Source of the DNA: Obelidium mucronatum
Lineage: Eukaryota > Chytridiomycota > Chytridiomycetes > Chytridiales > Chytriomycetaceae
Reading direction: 5' to 3'
NCBI GenBank assembly: GCA_025765595.1
Contig: JAIVFH010000103.1
Coordinates: 53,691 to 117,690, forward strand
Length of the DNA stretch: 64,000 nucleotides
The notes beneath the pieces were generated by a model. That model saw nothing but the letters and a program-made list of their open reading frames with translations. It was not told where the DNA came from and did no database searches. A program made the translations under genes and the position numbers. Below, in pieces: positions 18,562-29,334 of the stretch (positions are counted from its first letter, which is position 1; each line of letters starts with the position of its first letter).

Positions 18562-21500
18562 ATGTCCACACTCACGCGAGATGTTCTCAAATGGGTCCAA
18601 GGCCTCGATCTAACCTATTCAATCAAAAACACGAAACGAGATCTCGCCAACGGCTTCCTGCTCGCTGAGATCTTGTCAAAATACCACCCGCTTGAATTCC
18701 AGATGCACAGTTACGATACGGGCATGGGACCTGCAGCGAAACGGAATAATTGGGAGCAGCTTCAAAAAGCGTGTTCTAAAGTTGGGATTCTTTTGACGAG
18801 GCAGATGGTTGAAGATGTTATGAGAAGTAAAGCCGAGGCAGGGGCTATGGCATTAAGTATTGTGCACCATCATGTCATGAAATCTGGGTATAGAGATTTC
18901 AAAATACTTCGTATTTAAATTTCAGTATTATCTAACCGCGATGTTTCTTCCTTTGATATTTGGGGTTCGAGAAGGACATCGCCAATGGCTGTGGCTCCCA
19001 GTGCAACCCCACAGCAAAATCCCAGTCGCGTCAAACAGACACCAGCTGGTAGAACGAAATCAAAATTAGATTCCATACAATTACAAGGGAACTCGCAGCC
19101 GCAAGGAGAAGAGGACCCAAAGGAGCTTGGTGCCGAGCACCAAAACACAAACAACGCCAACAATAACCTTCATAACACACAAAAGTCTGGAAGCAACACA
19201 CAATCTGGTATCGGAGGTGGAGGAATCATAATGAATAATTCGAAAGTAGCCAACCAGTTCCTCCTTGGTATCAACGCCACGGGAATCGAGAACCCCAACG
19301 ACCAAAAGATATATTCTCTATCAGGGGTTACTGGAAGCGAATCAGCGACATCATTTGATGAGCATATGGGAAAGGTGAAAAAACAAACATAACAAAATGA
19401 ATTGATATTTACTGCCGAAAAAGGTTGCCGTTTTAAAGGTTTTATGTTCCATGTTTGGAATATCAGATCAACAAGTTTCTTTTGGCCGCTCTTGTTTCGC
19501 CACACTTGTGTGCAGGGAGAAATTGATTGGGAAATTTGATTCAATCAGTCAAGAGGATTTGGAGCTTCTTCCTCGGATTCTGGAGAGTAAGGTAAGAAAT
19601 AAACCTCGACTGCAGCCTCTCACTTATTACGTTTGCTTCTGACTTGTTCTGAAATCTGATCCATAGGAAAAGGAATTTTCTGCCATTTTGCAACACAGTC
19701 CACCATCCGACATTCAATTGCTATTTGAAGTCCTTCTGCCATGTGTCATTAATTTCGCGGCAGACACAAAAGTACTTCATGGTAAGAAAAAATCCATAAA
19801 CGTCGACCATGCTTCTTAAATTTTCATGAACAGTTGCAACTGCCATTATTGCATACTTTGGATTCCTACTTCAAGCCTTCCCCAGCAGCAACAGCAAAGA
19901 CACATCGAGTCGTATCCTTCAAATCAAGGAGTTTACACTCCTTTTGTCCCGAGTTTCAACAAACCCTGAAAAGATTCAATTTATTGCTCGGATTTTGAAT
20001 GCCGTTGTAGGTCCAGACACTCCAGATGCAGAGAAGGTGCGAGTTGTTTTGCATGTCAAAGCGGCAGTTTATGGCGGTAGCAATGCTGGTCCAACGAATC
20101 GTACCTCTATAAACATGAATGGGATTTCGGGAGCATCTGGAAATTCGGCGTTTTCAACTGGTTACAACGATATAGGAAATCCATTCATCGGGTTGTTATG
20201 TGCAGTTCAGTTGGAAGCTTCTATGCGAAGAAACTGGAGACTTCAGCATATTGTTTCATTGTCCTCCAAAACTTTGGCCGCCAAGAAGAAAGAAACACGA
20301 GACCGAGAGATGCTAAGTCATCAGCAAATCCAATCCTCTCAGCACGTCACTCTTTTGCTTTCAGAGTGCTTGACAGTGATCAATACGCATAGGAAATCTG
20401 CAGAGTTGGGGCAGCTGTTTGCTTCTCCCGCTTCTGTCATGGAGGTTTGCGCTGCGCTGCATTTATTGGCTTATTTGGCAGTTGAGCCGAATCCCAAATG
20501 GAGTTGAAAAAGATCTTCCCGAAGACTCTGATGATCTTGAAAAGGGTATTCATTTCAGTACTGGTGCTGTTGGTGTTCTACCAGATGGTGTGGCAGGAGA
20601 CATTATTGGTCAAGATCGCGGATTCTTGAGAGCCGTCATGTATCAAAATTGTCCTCCATGTCTCCAAAAGGCATACATTGCGTTTTTGTCAAGTGTATTG
20701 AAAAACATTGGTGATACTCATTGTCTTGCGCCCCTCGCAAGAAATGCTGCGGGCTGTTTGTTAAAGTCAGTCAAAGATGACGTCTTGCGAGCGAGTATTA
20801 TTTTGTTTTCACCGTGTCTGGAAAACCACTTGCCACTTTGTACTCCTTATACGCAAGGGCTTTCGCAGTTGAAAGACAGTGTTAGAAGCATGTTGTTGGA
20901 GATTCCGGAAATCGACGACTCATCGTGGAGTACTAGCAAATCGATTGATTTACTCACTACAGCGAGCAGTCAGTGGATCAATGGGACAGGATCAAGGGCT
21001 TGTTATTCAATGGGATTTGCCTTTTGTCACCAAGCAGGTGCTTCCTCGAGTGGTAGACACTTGGTTTCCCTTTGGAATTGCCATGGGTGTTGTAAGAATG
21101 GTAATGAATTCTTGTTCTTCATCAACTTTCCACCGGTTATTTACAGTGCTATTTGCAGATGCAAACATCCAAAAACGATTTGATTCCAAGAGAATACCTA
21201 CAAATTCTTCTCGCTGTGTCTGTCAGCATATCCATTTCCCCCACTTTATATGCACCTGCAAAAAATAGACCAACACTTGTTGTTGCGCCAACAGCCCGCC
21301 CTGCAACATCTGATGCCAGTTCTCCATCATTATTCCCTGGATCTACAACTGCACCAATAGAGTTAATGAGACCACCCACATCTGCTGCAGCCGTAAAGCC
21401 TTCGTTCATCAACAAATCAAAGGACCCTTGGATACATATTTTCCTTTCCTTATCAGATGCGATTTTCGCAAGTTTAACACAAGAAGAGACAAGTCAGTTT

Positions 21501-22010
21501 GGCGTAAATATTATAGAATCTTTTTTGAGAACTCGGGGCCATGAGTTGAGCGAGAATCTGAAAGGGTTGATGGCTTCAATCGTATATTTGCATATCGCAG
21601 GACATAGGAGACCCAGAGAGAGGTTAATGCGGTTAGTCACGCGATGGGCTAGTTTTTTGCCAGAAAAAGTAGGTGAAGGCAGTCATGGGAGTGGAGGCAT
21701 TAATTCGGGTTGGAATACATCAAGCGAAAATGGGTTTGATTGTGGAGGCAGCGGCGGTAACAAAGCGACAGGAGGATTAGCACACACCTTAAACGGAAAG
21801 GAGGAAAATGTACTAGTTGATGTTACAGAGGAAAATCGTGTAGCTGTACAGAATGCAATGAGGGGAATCCTTAGAAATCTTTACACAAAGATTTCCAGCC
21901 TTGAGTTCCGGAAATGGAGGAGTAGTTCAACAAACACAAGGATAAACTATTTACGGTGTTGTAATCTTGATGCTTTGACTCTATTTTACTGGAATGGCGT
22001 GGTTGAATAA
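18562..22010 (+). CDS. CH-domain (SPATA4/SPEF-type) protein with long helical C-terminal region
   Basis: Residues 1-~100 form a type-2 calponin-homology domain: DVLKWVQGLDLTYSIKNTKR, RDLANGFLLAEILSKYHP, NWEQLQKACSKVGI. SPATA4/SPEF relatives are found in flagellated cells and bind microtubules. A stop at 18916 falls inside a probable 69-nt intron (18857-18925, gtattg...tttcag) whose removal keeps frame and gives LSNRDVSSFD. Further exons are 18926-19374, 19439-19591, 19667-19781, 19834-21100 and 21147-22010. After an Asn/Gln/Gly-rich linker the protein is leucine-rich and helical, armadillo-like in feel (IQLLFEVLLPCVINFAADTK), for ~800 residues with no named family. Two single-base shifts, at about 20497 (ccc) and 20985 (ggg), break the long exon and look like assembly errors. 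It could instead be two genes, with the second starting at about 18985. Confidence 0.55.
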
Positions 22011-22028
22011 AATCACCAAAAAGTCAAA

Positions 22029-23521
22029 ATGGCAACTAAAGCATTGTTAGAGTCGATCCAATATCCATCAGAAGTCTATGCGCTTCTCAAATACAAGTTC
22101 ACAACTTCAGACTGCAGTCACAAAGTACACCACTCTTGAATCCGTCACTGCAGCCAAGGGAACTCCAGAGTACTCATACCAAATGTGCTACTACTTTCTG
22201 AACAAGACCTCCCGATCATTCGCAAGAGTCATTCAAGAGTTGCATCCTGAGCTATCGCATGCTGTTTGCGTGTTTTACCTGACGTTGCGTGGCCTGGATA
22301 CTATTGAGGACGATATGACTTTGGACAATGAAAAGAAAGCTCCCCGATTTTGAGATCTTTCGACAAGATCATGTATAAGAAGGGTTGGACTTTTACCGAG
22401 AGCGGTCCTAAAGAGAAGGATCGTATTTTATTGGTTGATTTTGACGTTGTTATTGACGAGTTCTTGAGGCTTAAAGAGAGGTGTGTAAACAGCCACAATC
22501 GACTTCTTAAATTCGTGTTTTAAAAAAACCCATCATGTCTTTCGTGGCAGTTATCAAACAGTTATCGCCGACATTGCTAGACGTATGGGTAACGGAATGG
22601 CGGACTTCTGTGCCGGAAAGAAAGTGGAGACGATCGCCGACTACGATCTTTACACACACTACGTTGCTGGCCTTGTTGGCATTGGTTTAACTGGTCTTTT
22701 CAGCGTGTCCGGATTGGAAGATGCATCCCTTACAAAGGATGAGTATTTGCAAAACCGAATGGGACTCTTTTTGCAGAAAGTTAATATTATGAAGGACTAT
22801 TTAGAGGATTTGAATGATGGCAGACAATTTTGGCCACGAGAAGTGTGGGAGAAGTACGTTTGGGAAGGACAAGGGTTGGATGCTTTGGCCAAGCCAGAAA
22901 ACTTGAACGATGCATTGGCTTGTTTGAATGAGCTGTGTGTGAATGCCATGGAGCTTGCCCCAGATTGTCTGGAGTACATGTCAAAACTGAAGGAACCATC
23001 AGTAATTCACTTCTGTGCTATACCTCAGGTATTGATATCTTCTTGTCTCATCTCGGTTGACTCAATCTGTAATCAATCAGGTTATGGCTATTGCGTCCAT
23101 TGCACTTTTCTTCAACAACAAGGTCGTGTTTACTGCGGGCGGGCTCAAGATTCGACGTGGTCTTGCCGTAAAACTCATTTACAAGGGAACAACGTTTGAG
23201 GGAGTAAAGGAAGTCTTCAAACAATATGCTCTGGATATCGCTAGACAAAACTCCAAACGCGTGGGTACTAATCCAAAAGATGAATCTTTCATGCCAATGT
23301 CTATTGCCTGCTCTAAAGTAAGTTGTCACTTCTGTGTTGGTAGGAGCTTTATTTTGAAATACTTTTCATAGGTAATTCGTTGGATCAACCAACACGACGC
23401 CAAAGTAAAGCTTCAGAAAAAAGCAAACGCTTTGGACTATGTTGTGGTTGTATTGTGGGCAATTCTTTTCGCCCTTATTGCGTTCTTCCTCGCAGGATAC
23501 TTGGCCCAAGTGACTGTGTAA
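22029..23521 (+). CDS. Squalene synthase (farnesyl-diphosphate farnesyltransferase)
   Basis: The enzyme joins two farnesyl diphosphates into squalene, the first committed step to sterols, at the ER membrane. Exons: 22029-22480, 22551-23028, 23081-23317, 23372-23521. Seen in order: [17 protein letters not shown], the first Asp-rich motif [42 protein letters not shown], the second motif [39 protein letters not shown] and a C-terminal membrane helix ([20 protein letters not shown]). One-base shifts occur at about 22085-22135 and at about 22343 in a CCCC run (should read [19 protein letters not shown]). Everything else is textbook, so the shifts are probably assembly errors. The ATG lies 18 bp after the stop of the CH-domain gene on the same strand. 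Confidence 0.93.
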
Positions 23522-23565
23522 AGTTGGAATATTCGTGCTGAATAAATCTCCCTGTTCAATTTCCT

Positions 23566-24099
23566 TTATTCTCGATGTCGTCCCCATTGTTCTGGCCTTA
23601 GAACCAAACGTCCAACTTCTTCAATATTTGACCGTTCAGGTGTCAGTCTTGGGGCTGCAAATGCTACAACAACCAGCGCCAAACAAGCTCCGCCAATGTT
23701 TCCAATAACATCGCTGATGTCAAACTTTCGGGCAGTTAACATTGCCTGAAAAACTTCGCTGAAGACTGAAGATACTGCAGACACAACGCCAGCACTCTGT
23801 ATCAGAACAACAAGTTCTCGGCTGTAGTCGCTATCTCGATCCAAAGGTGAATATCCGTCGCTTGTGTCGTTTCTGCCAAAGTGGTCCAGAAGCAGCTTCA
23901 GCGGGGGGAACAGCGAGAGTGTAAACAGGAAGAACATGACAAAATGCAGGATCTTGTCGTTTCGCAGTGAAGATGGAATAAGAGGCGCAAGAACAGCATT
24001 CGGAGCAAGACCAAGAAGGAGCATTAATGTTGCAATGAGACCCAGAGGGAGTAAGGCGAGGCAGAGGCTGATTGGCGATCGGGTTTTCCTTATCGTCAT
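23566..24099 (-). CDS. VanZ-like membrane protein
   Basis: Single-exon 177-aa protein with four hydrophobic segments. The typical VanZ core is visible: a first helix (LALLPLGLIATLMLLLGL), then NDKILHFVMFFLFTLSLFP with the D-K-x-x-H-F-x-x-F signature. SEVFQAMLTARKFDISDVIG follows, matching the E-x-x-Q...R-x-x-D-x-x-D segment, and then a Gly-rich last helix. VanZ-like proteins are widespread in bacteria and fungi; their biochemical role in fungi is not known. It converges tail-to-tail with the squalene synthase gene, 44 bp apart. Confidence 0.75.
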   Translation of the reverse strand: MTIRKTRSPISLCLALLPLGLIATLMLLLGLAPNAVLAPLIPSSLRNDKILHFVMFFLFTLSLFPPLKLLLDHFGRNDTSDGYSPLDRDSDYSRELVVLIQSAGVVSAVSSVFSEVFQAMLTARKFDISDVIGNIGGACLALVVVAFAAPRLTPERSNIEEVGRLVLRPEQWGRHRE

Positions 24100-24364
24100 T
24101 GTTTGACTTAAAAATATTGAAGTTATAAATATTCACATTATTTATAAATATTGATTAGCATATTATTTTCTTATTATCTTCTAATCGAGAATACAATACA
24201 TCCCACTTTTCTTGCTGAAGTGACTAATTTCACCACCAGTTGTTACCCCACATTACGAGTTTCTGTTTGAAAAGAAAGCCCCATCACTTTTCCCGGCTTC
24301 TAAGCAAATTGTATTTCCACAGCCTGAAACTGAGGCTGAAACACTGAATTACACGCTATCGAAT

Positions 24365-27300
24365 GTGAGGCGGTCAAGCGGACAACAAAAAAAAATGCCA
24401 CCAAAGCGGCGACCCGAAGAGGAAGCCGCCTTCTTGCAGCAAAGCAGTTATCCGTCTGCAGGGCTTGCAATGATCGATCCAAACCTGTTCACGTCATATC
24501 ATACCAACATTGGCAATCCGGCTGGCAATGGCCTTCCAGTGCCAACAGCAAGTCAGCAACAACAACAGCAAGCAGCAAGTAGCTTGAAGAAGAAGCGTAT
24601 CCCTGCATGCGATCTGTGCAATCAGAAGGTGTGTTGGGTCCTTTGTTTGCAGTATTGACGGGCTAAAAGGCCTTCAGAAAATCAAATGCGATGGAAACCA
24701 AGGATGCGCAAACTGTCTAAAGTCTGGAGCTGCGTGTACATATGAAAGAAACAAAGACAGTCGAATGGCTACAAAGCGGAAGAAGACGGATGCAACGGCC
24801 GCTACGGTAGCTACTGCCCCACTTCAATTTCAGCAAACCATGGGAATGCCAATGAGGCCTCCTCAGCAACAATTGGGAATGCCAGGAGGAATGATGGGCC
24901 AGGGTTCTTCATCGGGGATGTCCGTTGGCCTTCCAAGGCAACAACAATTGCCACAACAACTACCACAGCAAAATTACCAGCAACACCATCAGCATTCCTC
25001 AATGATTCCACCTCGCTCATCGTCGAATATGGGTACGACAGAAGCGGGAATCGTACCCTCGGGTGCAACCGCTAACAACACGCCTCCACCAGCAACCATT
25101 CCGCTTATTGGCGGATCTATGTTCAATCCACCGTCTGGAACCCAAGCCACCAACAGCAGTTCAAACCTCAATAATACCAATACCCTTTTGTCTGCAGTGG
25201 CTCCACGATTGAGTTCTTCGACGTCCTCCAACAACCCCTTCAACAACACACCAACATCCATAATGCTCCCCCCTGGAACCGCAACATCCCTACTACCCAT
25301 TGAGCAATCACATCAATCTTTCATACAGCAATCAGGGAAATCCAATCCACTTTCTTCAATCCCAAAAGAAGTTTTGGACGAACTAATTGACCTCTATTTT
25401 GAATTCATTGACCCTGCGATTCCCGATTATACATAAATCGTCATTCATGGAAAGTAGGAACTCAGAAAGCCCACTCTTGTTGAACGCAATGTATGCGCTA
25501 GCTGCGCGATACTCGAATCATCCAAGTATCTTATCATTGGGAAGTATGTTTGGCGGACCAGTCACCAGCTTGGATGAAGTAAAACAGAGGGCCTGCGACG
25601 TGTTTTATTTCAAGGCGAGGGATTTGGTGGATCAGTATATGGACTTTGCGAAAGTTTCGACCATAGCGGCGTTTTTATTGTTGAAGTCTTTGTGTGCTGG
25701 TTGGTTTCCGTTGTTTCCTCCGTACGTGCAATGTGTTGATGATTTTTATTTTTGATAGCTTCAGGAAGGATATCGGCATCTTGGATGTACTCTGGAATGG
25801 CGATTAGTATGTTGAAGGAAATGAGGCGAGGAAGTAATTCGGATGACAATGCACTCACGTCAGAAAGCGATGCTTCTTTAGATTGGTTAGAGAGAGAGAA
25901 GCGGAGGAGGTTGTGGTGGATGTGTTATGTTGGAGATCGATTTGCCGCTGCAGCTTCAGATCGCCCCATGATTATGCAAGACGCAGATTGCAAGGTGCAT
26001 TTCCCAGCCTCCAATGAAGATTGGGTTGCAGGATTCCCAGCGATCCCAGATAATCCGGCTACTGTGGAAGAAAAAAAACGTCAGATTGTTGACTTCAGCT
26101 CTTCCAGCGCTTTTATTCCCAACCTCTCTTCTCAGACATATCATGGGTACTACATTCTACTCTCCAAAATCTATGGCCAGATTATTGAGTTTACTAAGGT
26201 CTATAAAACTACCGGTGGATTGTCAGAAATGGTCGCTGCTGTTGCTGCATCCACAAATACGAATCTCCTTCTTCCAGGCGCTTCTGCAGCCAGTGCCGCA
26301 GCATCAACCACAAGATCACAGGTCATTGACCAAACAGACCTACAGCTCTCTTTGCTGGAAACCTCTCTCAAATCATGGCATGCATTTCTCCCCGAATCTT
26401 ACCGAGCTCTTAATTACGACGCCTTACTCTCTGCTCCAAATGCAAACCGCAAAGAAATCTACATCCGGGCCAACCTCCAAATCTACTACCGCCTCTGCCT
26501 TATCTTTCTACACAAACCCAAACTCATGAACCTTTTGCGAACAACTCCACCACTACGACACCACGCAACAATCCCAAAAACTACAAGTTTCATCACTTGC
26601 CAACAAGCAGCTCTCGAAATTACACAAATCCTTAACATGATCCGAGGCCCGGATGGAGAATCAGGACCGAACCCACAATTGACACATTTCTACCCATTCG
26701 CCCCGTGTTTCGCGATTTTTCAAAGCGCGTTAGTTCATTTGATGGCGGGTCAAGTGGCATGTGGGGCTGGAATGAGTGGGGTTCAGAAGGCGACTGTGCA
26801 TGCGATTGCGTTGAAGGGGTTGTCGAGGTGTTGGGGTTTAGCTGGGAAGTTGCATTCCAGTCTTGTTGGGTTGATTGATGTTGCGAGGGAGTCGGCTATG
26901 AGTGGTGGGGATGTGGTTCCGTGTGGGGATCATTGTTTGGATGCTGTGCCAGCTTCGAGTGGCATCGGTAGAGGTCCATCTGCTTCGGCTACAACAGCTG
27001 CTCCTCCTTCGACAGCTATTCCAAATCCGCGAGTAGGAAATGCTGCAGCTTCGAGCGCTTCAACGATGCATGGATTGAATAGCATGCTTGGACTGGGGTT
27101 GCACAGTGGATTTGGTAGTTTTGGAGGCATGGGTGGCTTTATGATGCCAGGAAGTGGCATTCGGGTAGGACGGGCTGAAAGCAGTGCGAATGCACCAGGT
27201 CAAGCTCGTATTGAGGAAGTATTTGATACTGACGCTGTTGGTGGCGGTACTGGTATTATTCCAGCCAATGCGTCTGTTGGAAATATGTCAAGTATGAATG

Positions 27301-27746
27301 GTGGTGCCATGTCCCGTCCAAACTTGAACAATATGTGGGGCTTTAATGCTGATTTGAATGGTGGGAGTGGAGGCTCTTCATTTAGTCCAAGTGCAGGTGG
27401 TGGGGTCAGTTCTAGTTCGAATACTCTCAATGGAAACTTGACTCAAGGGTCTGCGGCACGTCATTCAACAACAGCAAATCAACAGTTTCAACCGCCACAA
27501 CAGCAGCAACCACAACATCAGCAGCATGGTCAACAGCGCAACCAACAGCCTAATCAGCAGCAGCCACAGCAGCTACAGCAACAGATGCCCTTCTACAACC
27601 AACAACAGAACCAAATTCTTAACGGAAACAGTGGAGCAAACCCGAATCCCAATAATCCGAATATGATTTCGATTGAGAATAATCCAATGTGGAATCTGCT
27701 TAATTCGCCTTTTGGAGACTTCAATTCAGCAAATGGATTCTTGTAA
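24365..27746 (+). CDS. Zn2Cys6 transcription factor with fungal-specific TF domain
   Basis: Exons about 24365-24628, 24678-25699 and 25759-27746; the ATG at 24395 is an equally good start. The binuclear zinc cluster is split by the first intron: CDLCNQK-KIKCDGNQGC then CLKSGAACTYE, followed by a basic linker (ATKRKK). After a long Gln/Pro/Asn-rich region the fungal_trans domain runs from about LIDLYFEFIDPAIP through NAMYALAARYS, then (intron 2) SASWMYSGMAISMLKEM and WLEREKRRRLWWMCYVGDRF, its most typical motif. The C-terminus is Gly/Asn/Gln-rich with polyglutamine, probably the activation region. An extra C at about 25426 breaks the frame before IIHKSSFMES. The regulated pathway cannot be inferred; no metabolic cluster surrounds it. 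Confidence 0.85.
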
Positions 27747-27788
27747 TGACTCAAATTACATACGATTTTTACAATAAATTAATCTGGT

Positions 27789-28574
27789 TTATTTTAACTT
27801 TGGAGACTTTTTTGGTGTTTTCTTTTGAGACCTTTTTCTACTCGAACTGTCATCGTCCCCATCATTTCTTACGCGCTTTTGCCCAGCTGACGGCGTGCTA
27901 GAAGAAGTAACAGCGGGCACATTCGCGCTATTTGAGGATTCTTGCGTTGCCAAGATTGAGTCCAAAAACTGTTCGGCTTGCGCACTGCGTTCTTCTTCCT
28001 TATACTTTTCCTTAATTTCTGGATTATTCGATAGAGTGTGTTTGATGAATCGTTTCGCGGCATTTTGATCCAGCTGTGTTGGTGCTGGGTTTGGATTATT
28101 AGCTTTCCCTTTCTTTCTTTTTTTTTTTTTTTTTTTTTTGCTTTGCTCACGTTTGTTTGATCCAGCCATCAGCGCTCACTTTATCCATATACTCCTTGAC
28201 TCGAGCCTTTATGATTTGAAGTGAATGAGATTTGGAAGTGAGGACGAAGATAACTCACGAGTTCTTTCCTGACAGGATGACCCTTAGTCGCCCCCTGAGT
28301 TCTCAAGTACACTAACAAGGAACACAAGTTAGATTCAAATTAACTTGATGAACAATTCTTGAAATCAAAGAAAATAATCTTTACGGAAAGCCAGGGTGTT
28401 GATGATGTAGCTAAACAAAACACACAGCGAAGCTCGGTCAATCAAATCCTCGCTCTTTACGACAAGTTCATCAAAGGGAACTGCAAACAGCGGCAAAAGA
28501 AGAGCTTCGAGATCGCTGACCGAAGCGGCAAACGCCTTTGCGTTGGCGGCAAACTCTTGCGTTTCCTGGTCCAT
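27789..28574 (-). CDS. C1D/Rrp47 family exosome cofactor
   Basis: Exons 28574-28385, 28311-28259, 28206-28180 and 28140-27789. The N-terminal helical Sas10/C1D domain starts at MDQETQEFAANAKAFAASVS and continues DLEALLLPLFAVPFDELV, then YLRTQGATKGHPVRKELV, RVKEYMDK and finally NAAKRFIKHTLS. All of these match C1D, which escorts the nuclear exosome (with Rrp6) in rRNA and snoRNA processing. The last exon opens directly with a long A run (plus-strand T run about 28117-28139) encoding polylysine, so exon phase depends on the exact homopolymer length. The C-terminus is Lys/Ser-rich, suited to RNA binding. The Met at 28169 is inside the third intron and is not a start. Confidence 0.8.
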
Positions 28575-28614
28575 TTTATTGAGAATTCTTGTAATGTTTT
28601 TTTTATTGTTTAGC

Positions 28615-29172
28615 TTACAGATCCATCTCTTCAATTGTGACTGTAACAATCTTACGGCCGCCGTCAATCGTTCGCTTATCGACAGTTGCATTGTCACCGA
28701 GTCCAAGAGCCGCTCTTTCTTCTTTCGCTTTCCGAGTTGCTTCGCTGATTGCTTCAATTTGCTCAATGTCTGAGAATACACTGCTGATCTTTTGTCTCTG
28801 TAGTTTCGTGTTTTTGTTTTTAATGCTAGGGGGTTTGTGGTAAAGGTGCATTGCGGGTAAAGTACCTTTTCCTTCCGTGCTTCTCTCTTCTCTTCCTTTT
28901 CCAGGTTAGGCGTCTCGTTCTTTGGCCTTCTTTATGCGATCCAGATTTCTCTTCCTGAAACCAGTCAAGTAGTCTCTGCAACTCTGCTCGTCAATATTTG
29001 GAAATCAAACATACGGTGTGAAAGGAACAAACAAAACCAAAACTCACGATCTGGAAGCATCGTCATATGATATCAGCTCTTCTCGTTCTTTTTGATTCTT
29101 CTTTTTCGGCTTAAATTCGTATGGTTTCACTTTGCCTTTTGCGTCCTTCTTTGGTTTGCTTTTGGGCCCCAT
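28615..29172 (-). CDS. RRP17/NOL12-type ribosome biogenesis protein
   Basis: A Lys-rich start (MGPKSKPKKDAKGKVKPYEF) is followed, after an intron, by RDYLTGFRKRNLDRIKKAKE, the signature of the Nop25/Rrp17 family. A run of Glu/Lys/Arg (EKEEKREARKE) comes next, then after another intron SDIEQIEAISEATRKAKEER. The C-terminal exon ends in TVTIEEMDL. The yeast homologue is a 5'-3' exonuclease needed for pre-60S maturation. A single-base shift at about 28917 interrupts the frame after KAKER; both sides are conserved. The gene sits 40 bp from the C1D start, on the same strand, so two nucleolar RNA-processing genes are paired. Confidence 0.75.
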
Positions 29173-29334
29173 TCTTTATAAAATATTGAATTTAAAAAAA
29201 AAATAAAACAAAGAGGAAGATGGAAACATGTCGCATTCTTAGCGGACCGATCCACGTTGACAACGGTTTGAAATCATTTTCGATTATCATTTGATTTGAA
29301 GCCTGAGAACTAAAGCTGTTGATTAGCTGCTGGA

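Noticed and set aside
27869..28150. Alternative frame over the C1D last exon
   Set aside because: Created by the long A run; the C1D frame has the conserved AAKRFIKHTL.
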